Positions 34,501-43,297 of a DNA stretch of 64,000 nucleotides are shown here, piece after piece. Position 1 is the first letter of the stretch; every line of letters starts with the position of its first letter. A program made the translations under genes and the position numbers. This DNA comes from Bromus sterilis. Lineage: Eukaryota > Streptophyta > Magnoliopsida > Poales > Poaceae. The notes beneath the pieces are model-generated. The model was not told the origin of the DNA. It saw only the letters and a list, made by a program, of their open reading frames with translations, and made no database searches. The stretch is taken from positions 122,616,501 to 122,680,500 of the forward strand of contig OX465596.1 in NCBI GenBank assembly GCA_950022295.1. Reading direction: 5' to 3'.

Positions 34501-35658
34501 GAAAGGTCATCTTGGAGATCAAGAATACTAACAGAGGGTTCTGACACAGGAGCACACGCGAGGCAAGGTAAGGAGACGGCTCACCTTGTTGGTAACCGCA
34601 CAGACTTGGTGGGACGACAGGGCAGGCACCGATGTACTGGTGGTCCTGACTGCTGTCGTTGTCCGCGGGTCAGTTAAGTCTAGGCAACAATAACGGTTGT
34701 CCCGCAAGTTAATGAAATGACTAATGGTTCTGCGGATGACCTGAGTAGCCTTTTGTCATATACGCATCGGAATTATGAGTTATGGGCTCCTCTGCTTCAT
34801 AGTGTCGTCCGAGGACCCTTCAGACGTCAGCAGTACTTCGGGCTGATTGCCGGGAAGTAGTGTTGTCTTATTTTCTCGTGCGGTGTTGTCTTATTTGGTT
34901 TGCTTATGCTTCACCGGCTAGTCATGCACCATGCAGGAGTACGTTCGGGTTGGGGTCCAAGGCCCGGCGAACCTAGGATTTAGACCAGTGGATGGCCTCT
35001 CTGTTGAGTTTGAAAGATGGGCTACGGAGTGTCGGATAGCCTCGGTGGAGCGTTCCCTAACAAGGTGCTTGCCACCCTGGAGATCCGTGCGTGTAGTGTA
35101 ACACAAGTGCACCCCTGCAGGGAAGATTAATCTATTCGAATAGCCGTGTCCACGGTAACCGAACGCTTTATGCTGAAGCTGGATCTTACCACTACAAACT
35201 ATTATTATTAAACTGTATGGTTCCGGTTTTGCTTCCTCGCAGGGAAGTCGAGGAGGTGATCTCGGAGGCATTTATCAGTATTACAACTTACTATTATACA
35301 ATGCTGCAGCAACTTTTGATGCATTGTTAGTTTATGCTTTATTTGAACTGTTGGCCATTCTCTCCTCATGCTGCAAGACTCGTCGGAAGATGCTAGTCTT
35401 CGATAGGCCTAGCTTCTTACCCTTATTCTGATTTCTATCTTGCAGTCCACTATATATAGCCTCCCCTTCCTTTTGATACAATGCATAAATGCTTAGTAGC
35501 GGACGTAAGACTCGCGGGTATGCTAGATACTCACCTTTGCTTTATTTCCCCCTTTTCGCTATGCCTGATCGGCCGCTGCAGTCGATGTTGGAGCCCAGGA
35601 GCAGGAGTACCCCGGAGGCGACTACAACGACGTCGAGTTCACCGTCGACCAAGAGTAG
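19540..35658 (+). CDS. Candidate spliced ORF inside T4 5' LTR (interrupted by T2)
   Basis: Block 19540-19620 follows TCTCTAGTAG and has 26 open codons with [19 protein letters not shown]. Block 35582-35658, on the far side of T2, follows GCCGCTGCAG and encodes [10 protein letters not shown] and VEFTVDQE, then TAG. Phase 1 suits both ends. The donor after the first block is CCAAGCTAGC, weaker than the GCAAGC seen in L2 and T1. The alternative frame of the last block is Ser/Thr-rich and also open. T2 has separated the two blocks by more than 14 kb in this copy. Confidence 0.33.
20183..20187. repeat. Target duplication CAGGA, left of T2
   Basis: CAGGA here and at 34547-34551. The uninterrupted relative L2 has TCCTCCAGGAGCACACG at this place, so exactly one CAGGA was duplicated. 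Confidence 0.9.
20916..22182 (-). pseudogene. Candidate spliced ORF inside T2 3' LTR, broken
   Basis: First block 22182-22117 follows GTCGAGCAG and has two TAG codons where T1 is open. Last block 20965-20916 follows CTATGTTTTAG and is intact, with [12 protein letters not shown] and TGA. Phases are as in T1. Confidence 0.3.
21310..21352 (-). promoter_or_regulatory. Triple-palindrome module, T2 3' LTR
   Basis: All three units are perfect: CCCTGCAGGG (21343-21352), CTATTCGAATAG (21322-21333) and CCGCGTCCGCGG on the minus strand (21310-21321). Confidence 0.65.
24240..25493 (-). pseudogene. pol: T2 pol: integrase and chromodomain-like tail
   Basis: Integrase with the CDVC half of the zinc finger and catalytic blocks [16 protein letters not shown] and GQVERVNQ. 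The tail has [18 protein letters not shown] and EATWERE, a chromodomain-like fold that in chromoviruses is thought to guide integration to certain chromatin. TAG codons at 25494-25496 and 25224-25226 both replace glutamine (CAG in T1 and T3). The final stop is at 24240, inside the 3' LTR. Confidence 0.93.
24264..24276 (-). other. T2 polypurine tract
   Basis: GAGTGGGGGCGAG on the minus strand, one base from the 3' LTR, identical to T1. Confidence 0.75.
25494..26609 (-). pseudogene. pol: T2 pol: RT C-terminal part and RNase H
   Basis: RT thumb/connection ([28 protein letters not shown]) and RNase H ([31 protein letters not shown]). The integrase N-terminal region starts near the end. Closed on the left by TAA at 26610-26612 and on the right by TAG at 25494-25496, with no frameshift inside. 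SDHQILKY has I where the other copies have S. Confidence 0.92.
26610..27335 (-). pseudogene. pol: T2 pol: protease-RT linker and RT core
   Basis: Linker with [15 protein letters not shown], then the RT core with [37 protein letters not shown] and the catalytic YLDD at 26622-26633. TAA at 26610-26612 replaces the tyrosine codon that follows DDILI in the other copies. Confidence 0.93.
27336..28721 (-). pseudogene. gag: T2 gag, CCHC knuckle and protease
   Basis: ATG at 28721-28719, directly after a splice-acceptor-like TTCACCTTCAG/G. The gag capsid region is recognised from [13 protein letters not shown] and [15 protein letters not shown] at 28182-28184 interrupts it where T3 has CGT (arginine). 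The knuckle reads [14 protein letters not shown], so the first cysteine of the CCHC set is lost. The protease centre reads FDPRAS at 27558-27566 instead of the usual D-T/S-G, so the enzyme should be dead. TAG at 27336-27338 closes the segment. The register continues unchanged into pol. Confidence 0.92.
28722..29054 (-). other. T2 spacer between ORF0 and gag
   Basis: No coding signal found. It ends in a pyrimidine-rich stretch and CAG one base before the gag ATG (AG at 28724-28723), which fits a 3' splice site. Confidence 0.5.
28723..30151 (-). other. T2 predicted leader intron(s)
   Basis: Donor-like ACAAC/GTAAGG (GT at 30151-30150) just after the primer-binding site. Two acceptor-like sites follow: CTATTTCAG (AG at 29836-29835) directly before ORF0, and CACCTTCAG (AG at 28724-28723) one base before the gag ATG. 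The first choice would make ORF0 mRNA (317-base intron) and the second gag-pol mRNA (1,429-base intron). Prediction only. Confidence 0.4.
29055..29834 (-). pseudogene. T2 ORF0: additional frame between 5' LTR and gag, one stop
   Basis: About 260 codons on the coding strand of the element. ATG at 29834-29832 comes immediately after CTATTTCAG. One TAG (29567-29565) interrupts the frame, and the register is the same on both sides ([15 protein letters not shown] upstream; a run rich in R and L, then a Pro/Gly-rich part ending EDYYGDGDE downstream). No zinc finger, protease, membrane or nuclease motif is visible to me and I do not know its function. T1 has only the leader up to its ATG. T3 has no room for it. 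An accessory protein, or a former gag-like or captured host fragment, are both possible. Confidence 0.6.
30161..30167 (-). promoter_or_regulatory. T2 internal TATA-like box after the PBS
   Basis: TATATAA on the minus strand in the shared context GGGTATATAAGGGAACAAC. The same motif lies at 4137 in T1 and 42031 in T3. Confidence 0.35.
30241..30252 (-). other. T2 primer-binding site with one mismatch
   Basis: Minus strand reads TGGTATCACAGC, one base different from TGGTATCAGAGC in T1, T3 and T4. Confidence 0.85.
30985..32251 (-). CDS. Candidate spliced ORF inside T2 5' LTR
   Basis: Block 32251-32186 follows GTCGAGTAG and has 21 open codons with [13 protein letters not shown], then GCAAGC. Block 31034-30985 follows CTATGTTTTAG and encodes [12 protein letters not shown] and TGA. 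Phase 1 at both junctions and no stop in either block. Confidence 0.35.
31379..31421 (-). promoter_or_regulatory. Triple-palindrome module, T2 5' LTR
   Basis: CCCTGCAGGG (31412-31421) and CTATTCGAATAG (31391-31402) are perfect. The third unit is CCGCGTCTGCGG on the minus strand, with its outer 4 bp arms CCGC/GCGG intact. Confidence 0.65.
34295..34546 (-). repeat. T2 outer extension: pol tail plus duplicate LTR tip
   Basis: 34295-34523 repeats the polypurine tract and end of pol found at 24263-24491. It is followed by five filler bases and then, at 34529-34546, a second copy of the first 18 bases of the LTR (minus strand TGTCAGAACCCTCTGTTA). The CAGGA duplication begins at 34547, so the extension was part of the integrated DNA. 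Confidence 0.85.
34547..34551. repeat. Target duplication CAGGA, right of T2
   Basis: Matches 20183-20187; T4 LTR sequence resumes with GCACACGCG. Confidence 0.9.
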
Positions 35659-35943
35659 TTCGGTGGATCCCAGGCAGGAGTCCTCGCCTTTTCGATCTGT
35701 ATCTCTGATGTCATTTGTGCTAGCCTTCTTAAGGCAAAACTTTACTAACTATCTCTGTACTCATATATTATGGCTTGTATGACTTATGTATTCGGATCCT
35801 CGTGATCCCTGGTATTGTAACATATTGGTTTATCCTTTTGTGTTTAGTGTTGTGCTATGATATTCTCACCGTGGCACCCTAATCTCAGCCGTGTACCCTG
35901 CGTGTATGATTACTGTACACGGGTTGATTATGGGGGCGTCACA
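34552..35943 (+). repeat. T4 5' LTR, right part
   Basis: Continues the T4 LTR after T2 and is collinear with 14110-15486 of L2. Ends GGGGGCGTCACA, three bases before the primer-binding site. Contains the palindrome module (35113) and the last exon-like block (35582). Confidence 0.93.
35113..35155 (+). promoter_or_regulatory. Triple-palindrome module, T4
   Basis: CCCTGCAGGG, CTATTCGAATAG and CCGTGTCCACGG. The third unit differs from T1 (CCGCGTCCGCGG) at two positions that pair with each other, so symmetry is kept by a double change. Confidence 0.65.
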
Positions 35944-35946
35944 AGT

Positions 35947-35958
35947 TGGTATCAGAGC
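35947..35958 (+). other. T4 primer-binding site
   Basis: TGGTATCAGAGC, complementary to initiator methionine tRNA. Confidence 0.9.
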
Positions 35959-36593
35959 CGACTGCCTGTAGGAAGCCACCCCACCACTACTTCGTCGAAG
36001 TTGAGTCTAGACTTTGAAAAAACTATTGTGCTAACTTAATATTTGGCTTACGGACCCACATTGATGTCACTACGTGTGATATCTATGGTATTAGGATCCT
36101 TTTCTCCTTACCTATGCTCTGGGACTCTGCTCTCTTATCCTTGCTGGTAAGTTTTACTAACTCTGACATTAGGATCACGCTCTCTTGATTCCACCCGGCG
36201 TTCTGGTGCTTCCCATTGATTGAGTCGTGTCGCAGGAGTTCTACCCCAGGTCCCGGACCGCAGATCCCATTCTCATTCTGGGCAGGCCGCGCGTTCTCTG
36301 GAATTTACTCCTGTGGCCATCAGTTTTCTTGCGGCGTAATTGACATAGTGGAATCTACGTCGCGTCGTGTAATCCTTACCGCGGTCTGCGCGCTACCTAG
36401 TGTGTCCTTTTTCCTTAATTTCTACGACGTCACGCTCCACGATTTTCGATTGACTCCATGTGTGAATGTTTATATCTTATATGACTACTCCTATATATCC
36501 GCGCCTCCTCTTCGTTGTCGCTTTACTTCAGGATTGATTCCGGTATCTCATTAAATTTTCATCGCTGAAATACCTCTGTTAAACTCTAGCAGG
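35959..36593 (+). other. T4 leader with predicted intron 36147-36592
   Basis: Non-coding. TTGCTG/GTAAGT at 36147 matches the consensus 5' splice site. CTCTAGCAG ends at 36592, one base before the gag ATG. The predicted intron is 446 bases. The AG/GATG arrangement at the start of gag is the same as in T2 and T3, although the leaders do not otherwise align. Confidence 0.45.
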
Positions 36594-37859
36594 ATGGCTG
36601 GTCGTGGTGGTCGTCGTGCCAACGACCCACCTCCTCCACCGGATTACATGGCCGCGAGGATGCAACAGTTCGAGTTGAACCGTCAGTTCATGCAGAATGT
36701 CATGGCTTAGTTCCCCCAGCCGAATCAGAATGGGCACCACCATCAGCACGCCACCGTGACTTTGCACGACTTCACCCGCCTCCACCCCACTATGTTCGCA
36801 ACTCTGTTCAGCCGTTGGATGCTGATGACTGGCTTCGCGACATCACCCATGAGCTGGAGTCTGCTAAAGTCGATCCAGCCGACTATGTGAACTTTGCGTC
36901 CTATCACCTGAAAGGCGTCGCTGCTCAGTGGTGGAGCACCCACAAGCGTTCACTGCCAGTCGGAGAAGTCATCACTTGGGATGAATTTCAGTCCGCCTTC
37001 CGCGCCCGCTACATTCCTCAAGGGATCATGGATCGTAAGGCGGAAGAATTCCGCAACCTCACTCATGGCAACATGGTTGTTGAAGCCTATCAGCACGAGT
37101 TCCTCAACCTCTCACGCTATGCGGAAGAAGAGATCACCACTGATGCTCGCAGGGAGCAGAAGTTCCGTCGTGGCCTCAATCCAGACCTCAGATTCGCTCT
37201 TGCCGTTCATTATTTTGCCAACTTCGCCACCATGGTGAACAAGGCTATCACCATCGAGACTGCCCAGATGGAGCACAAGAACTCACTAAAACGCTATCGT
37301 GACGTTTGCTCATCTTCGGGCGCAACATAGAAGCGTCGTATCTGGCTCCCTACCAGTGTGACCCATTCACCTGTACCTGCTCCAAGGTCGTCTTATGCTT
37401 CACCCCGTCTGCCTCCGCCACCGCAGATGCCGAGAGCTCTGCCTCCACCACCCAATGCTACACCCCTTCGTCCTCAGGATGGATTATGCTTCATGTGCCG
37501 CCAACCTGGGCATTTTTCTAGGGAGTGCCCCCTGAAACAGAAGCAACTGGTAGTTCACCCTACTAGACGCGGAAATGGTTGTGGCAACAACAGGACCCCC
37601 AACTATAATACTGGGTATGCTACTTATGCTCGTGGACATGCTAACAAAATTAATGTTGAAGAAGCTCAGCAACAACCCGCTACCTTGATGGGTACCCTTC
37701 TCGTTAATTCCGTACCTGCTACTGTTTTATTTGATACAGGAGCATCACATTCATTCTTGTCGGAAGCATTTGCATTGTCGCATAACTTCACGCTAGAAAA
37801 GATGAACCCACCGATGGTTGTCCGCACCCCGATAGGCCATTGCCACACCTCCAAGATCT
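36594..37859 (+). pseudogene. gag: T4 gag, CCHC knuckle and protease start
   Basis: Begins MAGRGGRRANDPPPPP. TAG at 36708-36710 (for CAG), a one-base loss near 36795, and TAG at 37328-37330 (for CAG) break it. The capsid-type region has [10 protein letters not shown] and LKGVAAQWW. The knuckle CFMCRQPGHFSREC is complete, and the protease centre FDTGASHSF keeps D-T-G. The frame stops at HTSKI where S1 is inserted; its natural continuation is at 57547. Confidence 0.9.
37855..37859. repeat. Target duplication of S1, left (GATCT)
   Basis: GATCT here and GATCG at 57542-57546, four of five bases equal. Reading across, the protease frame needs AAGATCGTG, so GATCG is the original and the last base changed on this side. 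Confidence 0.7.
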
Positions 37860-38021
37860 TGTCGGGACCCGGGGTTAGCGTATGTAATTCCAGTCACGAT
37901 ACAATCACATGGAGAGCCGAGAACCGTACCCACTTGTCTAAGCAAACAAGGCCAAGCACAGAACGTTCTCGGTAAGCATCGAATGTGAGGGCCATCCCAT
38001 TCAGGCCGGATGATCATCTGA
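37860..38021 (-). repeat. S1 solo LTR, U5-side part
   Basis: Starts TGTCGGGACCCGGGG, the reverse complement of a T1/T2-like LTR end. The U5 hairpin is at 37933-37950 with one G-U pair. It continues at 54601 beyond T3. Confidence 0.88.
38017..38021. repeat. Target duplication of T3, left (TCTGA)
   Basis: TCTGA here and TTTGA at 54596-54600. The single difference is C to T. Confidence 0.7.
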
Positions 38022-39939
38022 TGTCACAACCCCAAGTTAGGTATGTGCTAGGATCAAGTGCTCCTTTGCATCATGCAAAAATTCAAAAGAAAATTCAAAA
38101 ATGGGGAAAAGAAAAGCCCTGAGAAATTAAATCAAATGGCCAGATAAAAATATTTTTCCAAAAATCATTTGAGTATTTGGAAAATTCCTATAAATGATGC
38201 TGATCATTTAAAAAGTGGTTTGGGTTCTTTGCCATGCCCATGGAATATTCAAAATTTCAAAATGTGCTTTGGAAATTAAATAAATACCCTATTTGAATGA
38301 AAATTCAAATTATTTGAATTTTAAAAATGCCCAAAATTTATAAGTGGCTAGCTATATGCATCTCAAGTCCACATAAAAATTTGGAGCATTTATAAAAATA
38401 CTTTGCTACTTTTTTGCAAGGTAAAACAAATTGCAGGGAAGAAAAACAAAAGAGAAAATAAAAAAAGAAAGTGAGCCCACCTACCTGGGCCTCGGGCCCA
38501 ACTCACCTGTACCGCAGCCCAAGCCCGCCGGCGCTCTTGTCGTCTTCTCCCACGGCGGCAAGCAGCTCGGTGGCGAGCTCACCGCCGTGCACGCCACCGA
38601 GGCGCGTCTAGGCCTCCCCGAGCCCTGTCGCTTCGCCACGGAGACGCCCAGACCTCCCCGCACCGTTCCCCCTTGCTCCTGGATGCTCTCCCCGTCTTCC
38701 TCTCGCGAATCTAGCGCAGCCCGAGAGCCGCCGGAGCGCGCCGCCGCGCCCAACCACGGCCAACGTCGACGAGACGACGCGTCGACCTGTCCAGAAGGAA
38801 GCCCGCCGTCCTCGTCGTCTTCCCGTGCTCTCGGTTGAGCAAAGGATCCCCCGGAGCCGCCACCCTAGTCTTCGTCTTCGCCGCCGGTTGCAGAGGACTC
38901 CGGCGAGGAATTCCTTCGCCACCGCAGCCTTCCCGCCCTCGTCGTCTTCTCTGCTAGCAACGGGGTGAGCCCCTCTTTCTTTTTCCCTATACCGTGGTCT
39001 TTCTCGTGGCCCCGTTGCTGTTTTCGCCTGAGACCGAGCCCGTCCACCGACGAGGAGGTCGCCGCTGTCGCGTGCGAGCTCACAGGTGACGCCCGTGTGG
39101 CTCTGCTGATGCGGGTGTGCACGAGGCACACCCCTGTGGTGTTCCCGTGCCAAAAGAGGCCGAAACACCAACTCCGGCGGGACTCCGCCGTGCCCAGTGG
39201 CACCGGCGGCTAGCCGCTGGCCGGGTTGGTTTAGATTAGGAGCTAATCAGCCCTTAATCCCACCCGCAGCCACTGACAGGTGGGATCCAGCCTGTAATAA
39301 CCCCCAGTTTAACTTAATCCACTGGATTAATTAACCAGAGGCACTGACAGCCTGGTCCCACACGTCAGCTACCCCCTGACGTCACCCTGACGTCAGGCTG
39401 GCGCAGTAAATCAGTTAAATGGTTTATTTATTCCAGAAATTACAGAAAATGGCCAAAACTTCAATAAATCATAGAAAATTCATATTAACTCCAAATTGGA
39501 CAAATAATATGTCTAAAACTATCAGAAAAATACAAGGATTATGAATATGCAATTTTTTTTCATGTTTGACCAGTTTAAAATGGGTGAACAGTAGCAAACA
39601 TGCATATGGATCCTTTTCAAATTCAAATTTGGAGTGATTTTGCAAATGATTTTGCAACACCCTTAATTCCAATGGATTCATCCACACATCAGAGACCTTA
39701 CTTCAAATATACCACATCACTTCATGATCAAAATTTTCAAATGAACTTTCATGCATTCAAATGCATTTGAAATTCATCGATAAATCAAATGGAGTTTGAA
39801 TTTGCATTTAAAATGCAATATACTCCTTTTAAATGGAATGCTCAACACATCAGTACCTTGAACATCACCATTACAATCTTATTCATGTGATTGTGCATTG
39901 TACATTATGTTGATCCTATGATTGTCATGTTGCTGATAG

Positions 39940-41198
39940 AAGTGGAGCCGGAATCCGAGATCACCCCCTTCGTTGAAGACCTCGTGACTGAACCTCATCA
40001 GAAAGGCAAGCAAACCCCCATTGATCATGTCGATAAAATCCCACTTCCCTCTCATGTCTCGCTTATGCATTGTTTAGGATGATCACCATGATAACGTTTC
40101 TATCGCATAGTTGAACCCATATCCTTTGCATGACCTATCATCTTGTCACAGTAGTAAGCAAACCACAATCCTAGCAGATGTAGGAGTTGGTTGATATCAT
40201 GTGACCCCTGCAACTGTTACTGCTTATTGCATGCTTAGTGGTACAATGAGGTTGCTTATGATGTGAGTCGGGATGATGATAAACATGGTGTTGACGAAAG
40301 TGAAATGTGTTGGTGAATCTACCCTAATACAAGGTGAACGATGAGAGGCTGTGTAGGAGTACACAGTGGGTTGTCTCGTTGAACACCGCCTTCAGTCCGA
40401 GTTCTTGTGTGGTGATCCAAGAAGAAGAGTACAACCACACATTGGGCTCACTGACCCCTCTCGACCTAGTACCTCACCCCGTTCGAAACCCAGAAGTCGC
40501 AGTAGTTCGGAGTTCTGGTAGGGCTGTGGCACGGTCTGCGAAGTGGATGAACGGCTTGTCAAGACCGGCTTGGGACCCTGCACACATCGTTTGAGGCTTT
40601 ACTGGAACCTCGGTCGGACTTCCATACGGATCCCCCTCAGATAGGCGACTATTTGGACTAGAACGGAGCTGTGGGCGAAGTGTCGTGGCAACATCCTCGC
40701 CCGTACCCGCTTGAAGGGTCCCACTCCCAGGCGGTAACTGATGAGTGTGTGTGTAGCGGTACACCCCTGCAGGGTTAACAAAACTATTCGAATAGCCGCG
40801 TCCACGGTTAAGGACTGCTTGGAGAGCTGTGCTCGATTATTAGACAATTTGAACTGGATACTTCTAAAATACACCAACATAAGAGTGAGTGCTATGGTGT
40901 GATTCTCGTGGGGAAGTCGAGGAAGTAACCATAGTAGTGTAATTGGTTGAAGAGATGTAGTGGACTCGTGTACGCTTCCTACCTCAAGTCTGGTACTCGT
41001 AGTTCAGGATTAGCCAAGTCAAAGCTGGCACTTCTGCAAGTTTAACCCCACCTCCCTTTACCTTGATACATGTGCATGAGTAGTATAGTTCCTACGTAAG
41101 TCTTTCTGAGTACGACTTTGTACTCACGTTTTCTTATTCTATGTTTTAGATGAACCACCGACCCCGATGGTGGCTTCTACCCGAAGCTCGAAGATTGA
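39940..41198 (+). pseudogene. Candidate spliced ORF inside T3 5' LTR
   Basis: Block 39940-40005 follows GCTGATAG with 21 open codons (VEPESEITPFVEDLV) and ends AAAG before GCAAGC. Block 41150-41198 follows CTATGTTTTAG and would encode DGGFYPKLED and TGA, but it lacks one base compared with T1 and T2. The same base is missing in the 3' LTR, so the shift predates this insertion. Confidence 0.3.
40765..40807 (+). promoter_or_regulatory. Triple-palindrome module, T3 5' LTR
   Basis: CCCTGCAGGG, CTATTCGAATAG and CCGCGTCCACGG. The last has one non-pairing position; the 3' LTR has the perfect form. Confidence 0.65.
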
Positions 41199-41945
41199 AG
41201 ACCCAGACCAAGACCAAGCTAGTGTAGTCCCAGTCAGACGACTGGTTCCCTCGTGGAGGGATTGTTTTTAGATAAGGCTTCTCTAAGCCATTTGTTAAAC
41301 TTGTCTGTACTCAGACCTACTTGCTTCCGATTGTTTGTTGTAATGTTGGATCACATGCTTATGATCTCTGTGTGCACTCTGTAAGAGTTATTAATAAAGA
41401 TGTATACTTTGTAGAGAATTGCAATGATACCTGCTGTTCATACAAGGCATGTGTGCTGCGTGTATGTTTATAACATGCATGTCTTAGTATGGGTTTTCGA
41501 GACCTTAGTTGTGATCTGGCTGGCGGTCTTTTATACACCAAGTGGCCCTTAGATGTGCGCAGCTTGGGGCATCGCGATGCGATTGTTTGAGACTCTGTCT
41601 CGTGCACACTTTGATGTATGATCGAGCCCGCCCTAGACCCCGACTAAGTGATCGGGCTGGAGTAAGTCTATGTAAGGGTTATAATACAATCGATAGTATG
41701 GTTGAGGCGACTTGTCTATGAGTATGGGAGTTCATCACCCATATCATTTAGACTTGTGTGCGGACGATGAGGACCCATTTCAGTTGATCATCCGGCCTGG
41801 ATGGGATGCCCCTCACGTTCGATGCTTTCCGAGAACGTTCTGTGCTTGGCCTTGTCTGCTTAGACAAGTGGGTACGGTTCTCGGCTCTCCATATGATTGT
41901 GTTGTAGCGAGGCTTGCATACGCTAACCCCGAGTCCCGACAGACT

Positions 41946-41957
41946 TGGTATCAGAGC
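41946..41957 (+). other. T3 primer-binding site
   Basis: TGGTATCAGAGC starting five bases after the LTR end. Confidence 0.9.
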
Positions 41958-42412
41958 AGGACTGACTGTAGGATTATCAGTCTTGGCCGAAGTCGAGTCT
42001 AACCTTCTATAGTTATATAGTTACTCTGGGTATATAAAGGAACAACGTAAGGCTTCTTTTTCTCCTTACCTTCATCGATCTGAGTTCTGAGTCACCCTTA
42101 TCTTTTCTACGGGATGATAGGACTAGGCTCATCTATGTCTTACTAGAACATCTCGTTGATTGACTCCTTATAGCCGTAGGATGGTTGTGGTTGTCCAGAG
42201 TCTCCGTGTTTTGAGTTCCTTGAAGGATTTCTGTCCAATTTCTTCGAGGTTGTTTCAATGTCCATCCCAGTGTAGCCGTTATGCTGCCGGATTTGCTCCA
42301 AGTTTCTTTGGGTCATTGCCTTCGCATTATTATCCTTTCCGCCTAAATCATATCCTTTTATCCTTGCCTCCATCGTACAACCTGTTCTGATTGTTGATTT
42401 TTGTCACACAGG
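41958..42412 (+). other. T3 leader with predicted intron 42047-42411
   Basis: TATATAA at 42031-42037 and donor-like ACAAC/GTAAGG (GT at 42047) match T1 and T2. The acceptor-like TTTTTGTCACACAG ends at 42411, one base before the gag ATG. The predicted intron is 365 bases. Confidence 0.45.
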
Positions 42413-43297
42413 ATGTCAGGTGGAACTCGTAGTGCTGTTCTTCGGAATCGACACCGTGATCGGAATCGAAATGATGATGAACTTCCACCCCCGCCTTCTG
42501 CGGCGGAAATCATGATGGAAGCTGAGTGGAATAGACGTGATCAGACACGCCTTCTGGAGCTCATCGAGCAGAATACCGCCCACCATCGTAATGTGGTGGT
42601 CAGCATTCAGGACTTCATCTTCCTCAAGCCACCGGTATTCCGATGTTCTTCTGAGCCCCTTGAAGCTGATGATTGGCTCCGTTCCATCGAGCGTAAGCTT
42701 GACACTTCACATGTTGCTCCCGATGACCGAGTTATTTTCGCGGTATACTTCTTGGAAGGTGCTGCTCTTCAGTGGTGGGAGAACTATGTTGCAATGCAGC
42801 CAGATGGTCACATAGTGACTTGGCAGGAGTTTTGTGTTGCCTTTCGAGGGTACCACATTCTGGATGAGTTGATGGAGCGCAAGAAGGAAGAGTTCTGCAA
42901 TCTAAATCAAGGAGAGATGTCCATTCATGAGTATGTGAGGGAATTCAACCGTCTTGCTCTTTATGCCCAAGATGAGATCACCACCGATGCCAGAAAGCAG
43001 GCAAGGTTCCGTAAGGGACTTAGCCCCATCCTCCGTCATGATCTCAACCTCATCGAATTTGCCACCTTTGAGGATTTAGTCAACATATCCTTCAGAGCTG
43101 AGCATGGCAATGAAGTTTTCGAGAAGTCTCGCAAGCATGCTCTTGAGCTTGCCCCTTCTTCCAGTTCACGCCCTCAGAAACGCATGATCTGGATTCCTAA
43201 CAGTTTTTTTCCCCAAAACAACCCACCGAGGCCATCACTTGTGCCGCCTCGTCCACCAGCTCCACCAAACAACCCAGCTCCCCGCACTATCTTTTGA
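42413..43297 (+). pseudogene. gag: T3 gag
   Basis: ATG at 42413 follows the acceptor-like CAG/G, as in T2 and T4. An in-frame TTG upstream is not needed. The capsid region shows [14 protein letters not shown] and LEGAALQWWENY. TGA at 43295-43297 falls just before the zinc knuckle; T2 has GGA at the same place, so it is a single G to T change. The downstream frame continues in register. Confidence 0.92.

Larger units (their letters stand above)
20188..34546 (-). mobile_element. T2: complete Tekay/Del-like element with additional ORF0
   Basis: Reverse-oriented. From its own 5' end: outer extension 34546-34295, 5' LTR 34294-30257, primer-binding site 30252-30241, ORF0 29834-29055, gag-pol 28721-24240, polypurine tract, 3' LTR 24262-20188. 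Perfect CAGGA duplications flank it. LTR sequence places it in the same family as T1. It is the only copy here with gag-pol in one uninterrupted reading register. Confidence 0.95.
38022..41941 (+). repeat. T3 5' LTR
   Basis: 3,920 bp. TATAAAAA near 38391, GC-rich leader about 38470-39230 with donor-like GTGAGC at 38965, exon-like blocks at 39940 and 41150, palindromes at 40765, AATAAA at 41393 and a perfect U5 hairpin at 41851-41868. Compared with the 3' LTR it has 51 additional bases at 38542-38592 and 13 at 41874-41886. Confidence 0.95.

Noticed and set aside
37793..38017. Minus-strand frame crossing the T4 protease/S1 border
   Set aside because: It joins S1 U5 sequence to the opposite strand of T4 protease, so it is an accident of the insertion.
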